DNA of 64,000 bases from an uncultured Mycoplasmatales bacterium (GTDB taxonomy: Bacteria; Bacillota_I; Bacilli_A; UBA3375), in contig CALDDH010000005.1 in assembly GCA_937936465.1 (NCBI GenBank), positions 1 through 64,000 of the forward strand. The letters are read 5' to 3'. Shown in pieces: positions 63,648 to 64,000 of this stretch. A model generated the notes under the pieces. It ran no database searches and was not told the origin of the DNA. It was given only the letters and a program-made list of their open reading frames with translations. How positions within the stretch are numbered: the stretch's first letter is position 1; the number at the start of each line of letters is the position of its first letter. The translations under genes and the position numbers were made by a program.

Positions 63648-63975
63648 TTTATAAGCCAGTATTATTTTTTTGCTTCTTATAATCCATTTTTTTTGCCACG
63701 TGTTTAGTAAGGAGTGCATCAAAACATTTTGTTTTATAAATTGACCTGTATCTACTGTACAAGTACCTTAATCTAGTATCACCTAGTCTATTTATATCTA
63801 TTCCATTTATTTGAAAAATATACTTTGCTTCTGATACACTATTACTCGTTACAATTCGTGATTTGAACTGTGATGTAAAATTTATTTGTGAATCATATAT
63901 ATATGTAACTACATCATTATTTTTAATTCACTTATAACCTTATCTGAAAATTGCTTGTAATCTATAATAGTTTCT
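63648..63975 (-). pseudogene. Broken ORF of unknown function at the window edge
   Basis: The minus-strand frame reads ETIIDYKQFSDKVISELK, shifts frame at a short A-run near 63925, and continues for about 90 codons (NNDVVTYIYDSQINF through RLGDTRLRYLYSRYR) to a TAA at 63648. Codon quality on both sides of the shift is good, so it is a decayed or frameshifted gene whose start lies at or beyond the window end. No family is recognised. Confidence 0.5.
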
Positions 63976-64000
63976 TAATAAATATTGTTTTACTTTATAG

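Noticed and set aside
1-64000. Mycoplasma-type genetic code (TGA = Trp)
   Set aside because: TGA serves as the stop of many intact genes (for example at 2243, 4573, 9471 and 39715) and Trp is encoded by TGG.
1-64000. CRISPR array, prophage or classical defence island
   Set aside because: No spaced short direct repeats, cas, phage structural or integrase genes were found. The only tandem repeats are coding (21834-22634).

Overview
The window is a 64 kb chromosomal segment of a very AT-rich, low-GC Gram-positive bacterium with a cell wall. Genes start with ATG, GTG or TTG behind AGGAG-type ribosome binding sites, TGA is used as a stop and Trp is TGG, so the ordinary bacterial code applies. A membrane-fused Mur ligase, Ddl, a TagO/WecA-type initiating transferase, three TagF-like enzymes and a GH73 glucosaminidase show a peptidoglycan and teichoic-acid-like envelope. 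This points to class Bacilli (Lactobacillales / Erysipelotrichales / Haloplasmatales neighbourhood) rather than a wall-less mollicute. The genus cannot be fixed from the sequence alone.

Layout. 1-214: a 5S rRNA that ends an rRNA operon, with its terminator. 321-10634: a surface-glycan locus of extremely AT-rich genes: a GT2-TagF fusion, an asparagine-synthetase-like PP-loop enzyme, a large multi-glycosyltransferase, a frameshifted DUF6270-like gene, and wecB-wecC for UDP-ManNAc and UDP-ManNAcA. 10679-10763: tRNA-Leu. 10813-12525: small membrane peptides, then msrA-gpx behind a promoter that carries a perfect palindrome. 12644-19557: two tandem TagF-like genes and phosphoglucomutase. 19725-22661: an acyl carrier protein and a secreted repeat-bearing glucosaminidase. 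22704-27146: ltrA-like, truB, ribF, asnS. 27354-28924 (minus): a membrane protein and a lipoprotein. 29118-29193: tRNA-Val. 29295-32025: a Fic protein, a structured-RNA candidate and an arylsulfotransferase-like protein. 32175-34365: feoAB. 34480-46687: a long, tightly overlapping run of housekeeping genes: VTT protein, mnmA, ATP-grasp, a helical protein with a HEPN-like motif, CPBP protease, mutM, coaE, rimM, trmD, lepB, metK, fmt, an S1 protein, pgi, holA. 46742-58016: degV-like, a minus-strand sRNA candidate, yitT-like, Mur ligase, ddl, tagO, aroF, uvrB, mutS. 58194-62864: APC permease (minus), HtrA-like protease (plus), BCCT betaine transporter (minus). 62865-64000: mostly degenerate DNA with IS3-transposase and other ORF remnants.

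How the genes work together. TagO, the TagF-like polymerases, WecB/WecC, phosphoglucomutase and the glycosyltransferases together can supply an anionic wall polymer with ManNAcA and glycerol-phosphate-type units. BCCT, the APC permease, HtrA, MsrA and Gpx suit an organism that meets osmotic and oxidative stress.

The most unusual items are not ordinary genes. (1) A minus-strand sRNA candidate at 47632-47791 has a consensus promoter, two identical anti-Shine-Dalgarno C-rich motifs and a terminator. (2) A structured RNA at 30206-30371 has a closing helix that competes with a terminator upstream of the arylsulfotransferase gene. (3) A palindromic operator lies over the msrA-gpx start site. (4) An AsnB-like protein without the catalytic N-terminal Cys sits in a ManNAcA locus. 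(5) A DUF6270-like gene is broken at three homopolymer runs. No CRISPR array, prophage or recognised defence island was seen.
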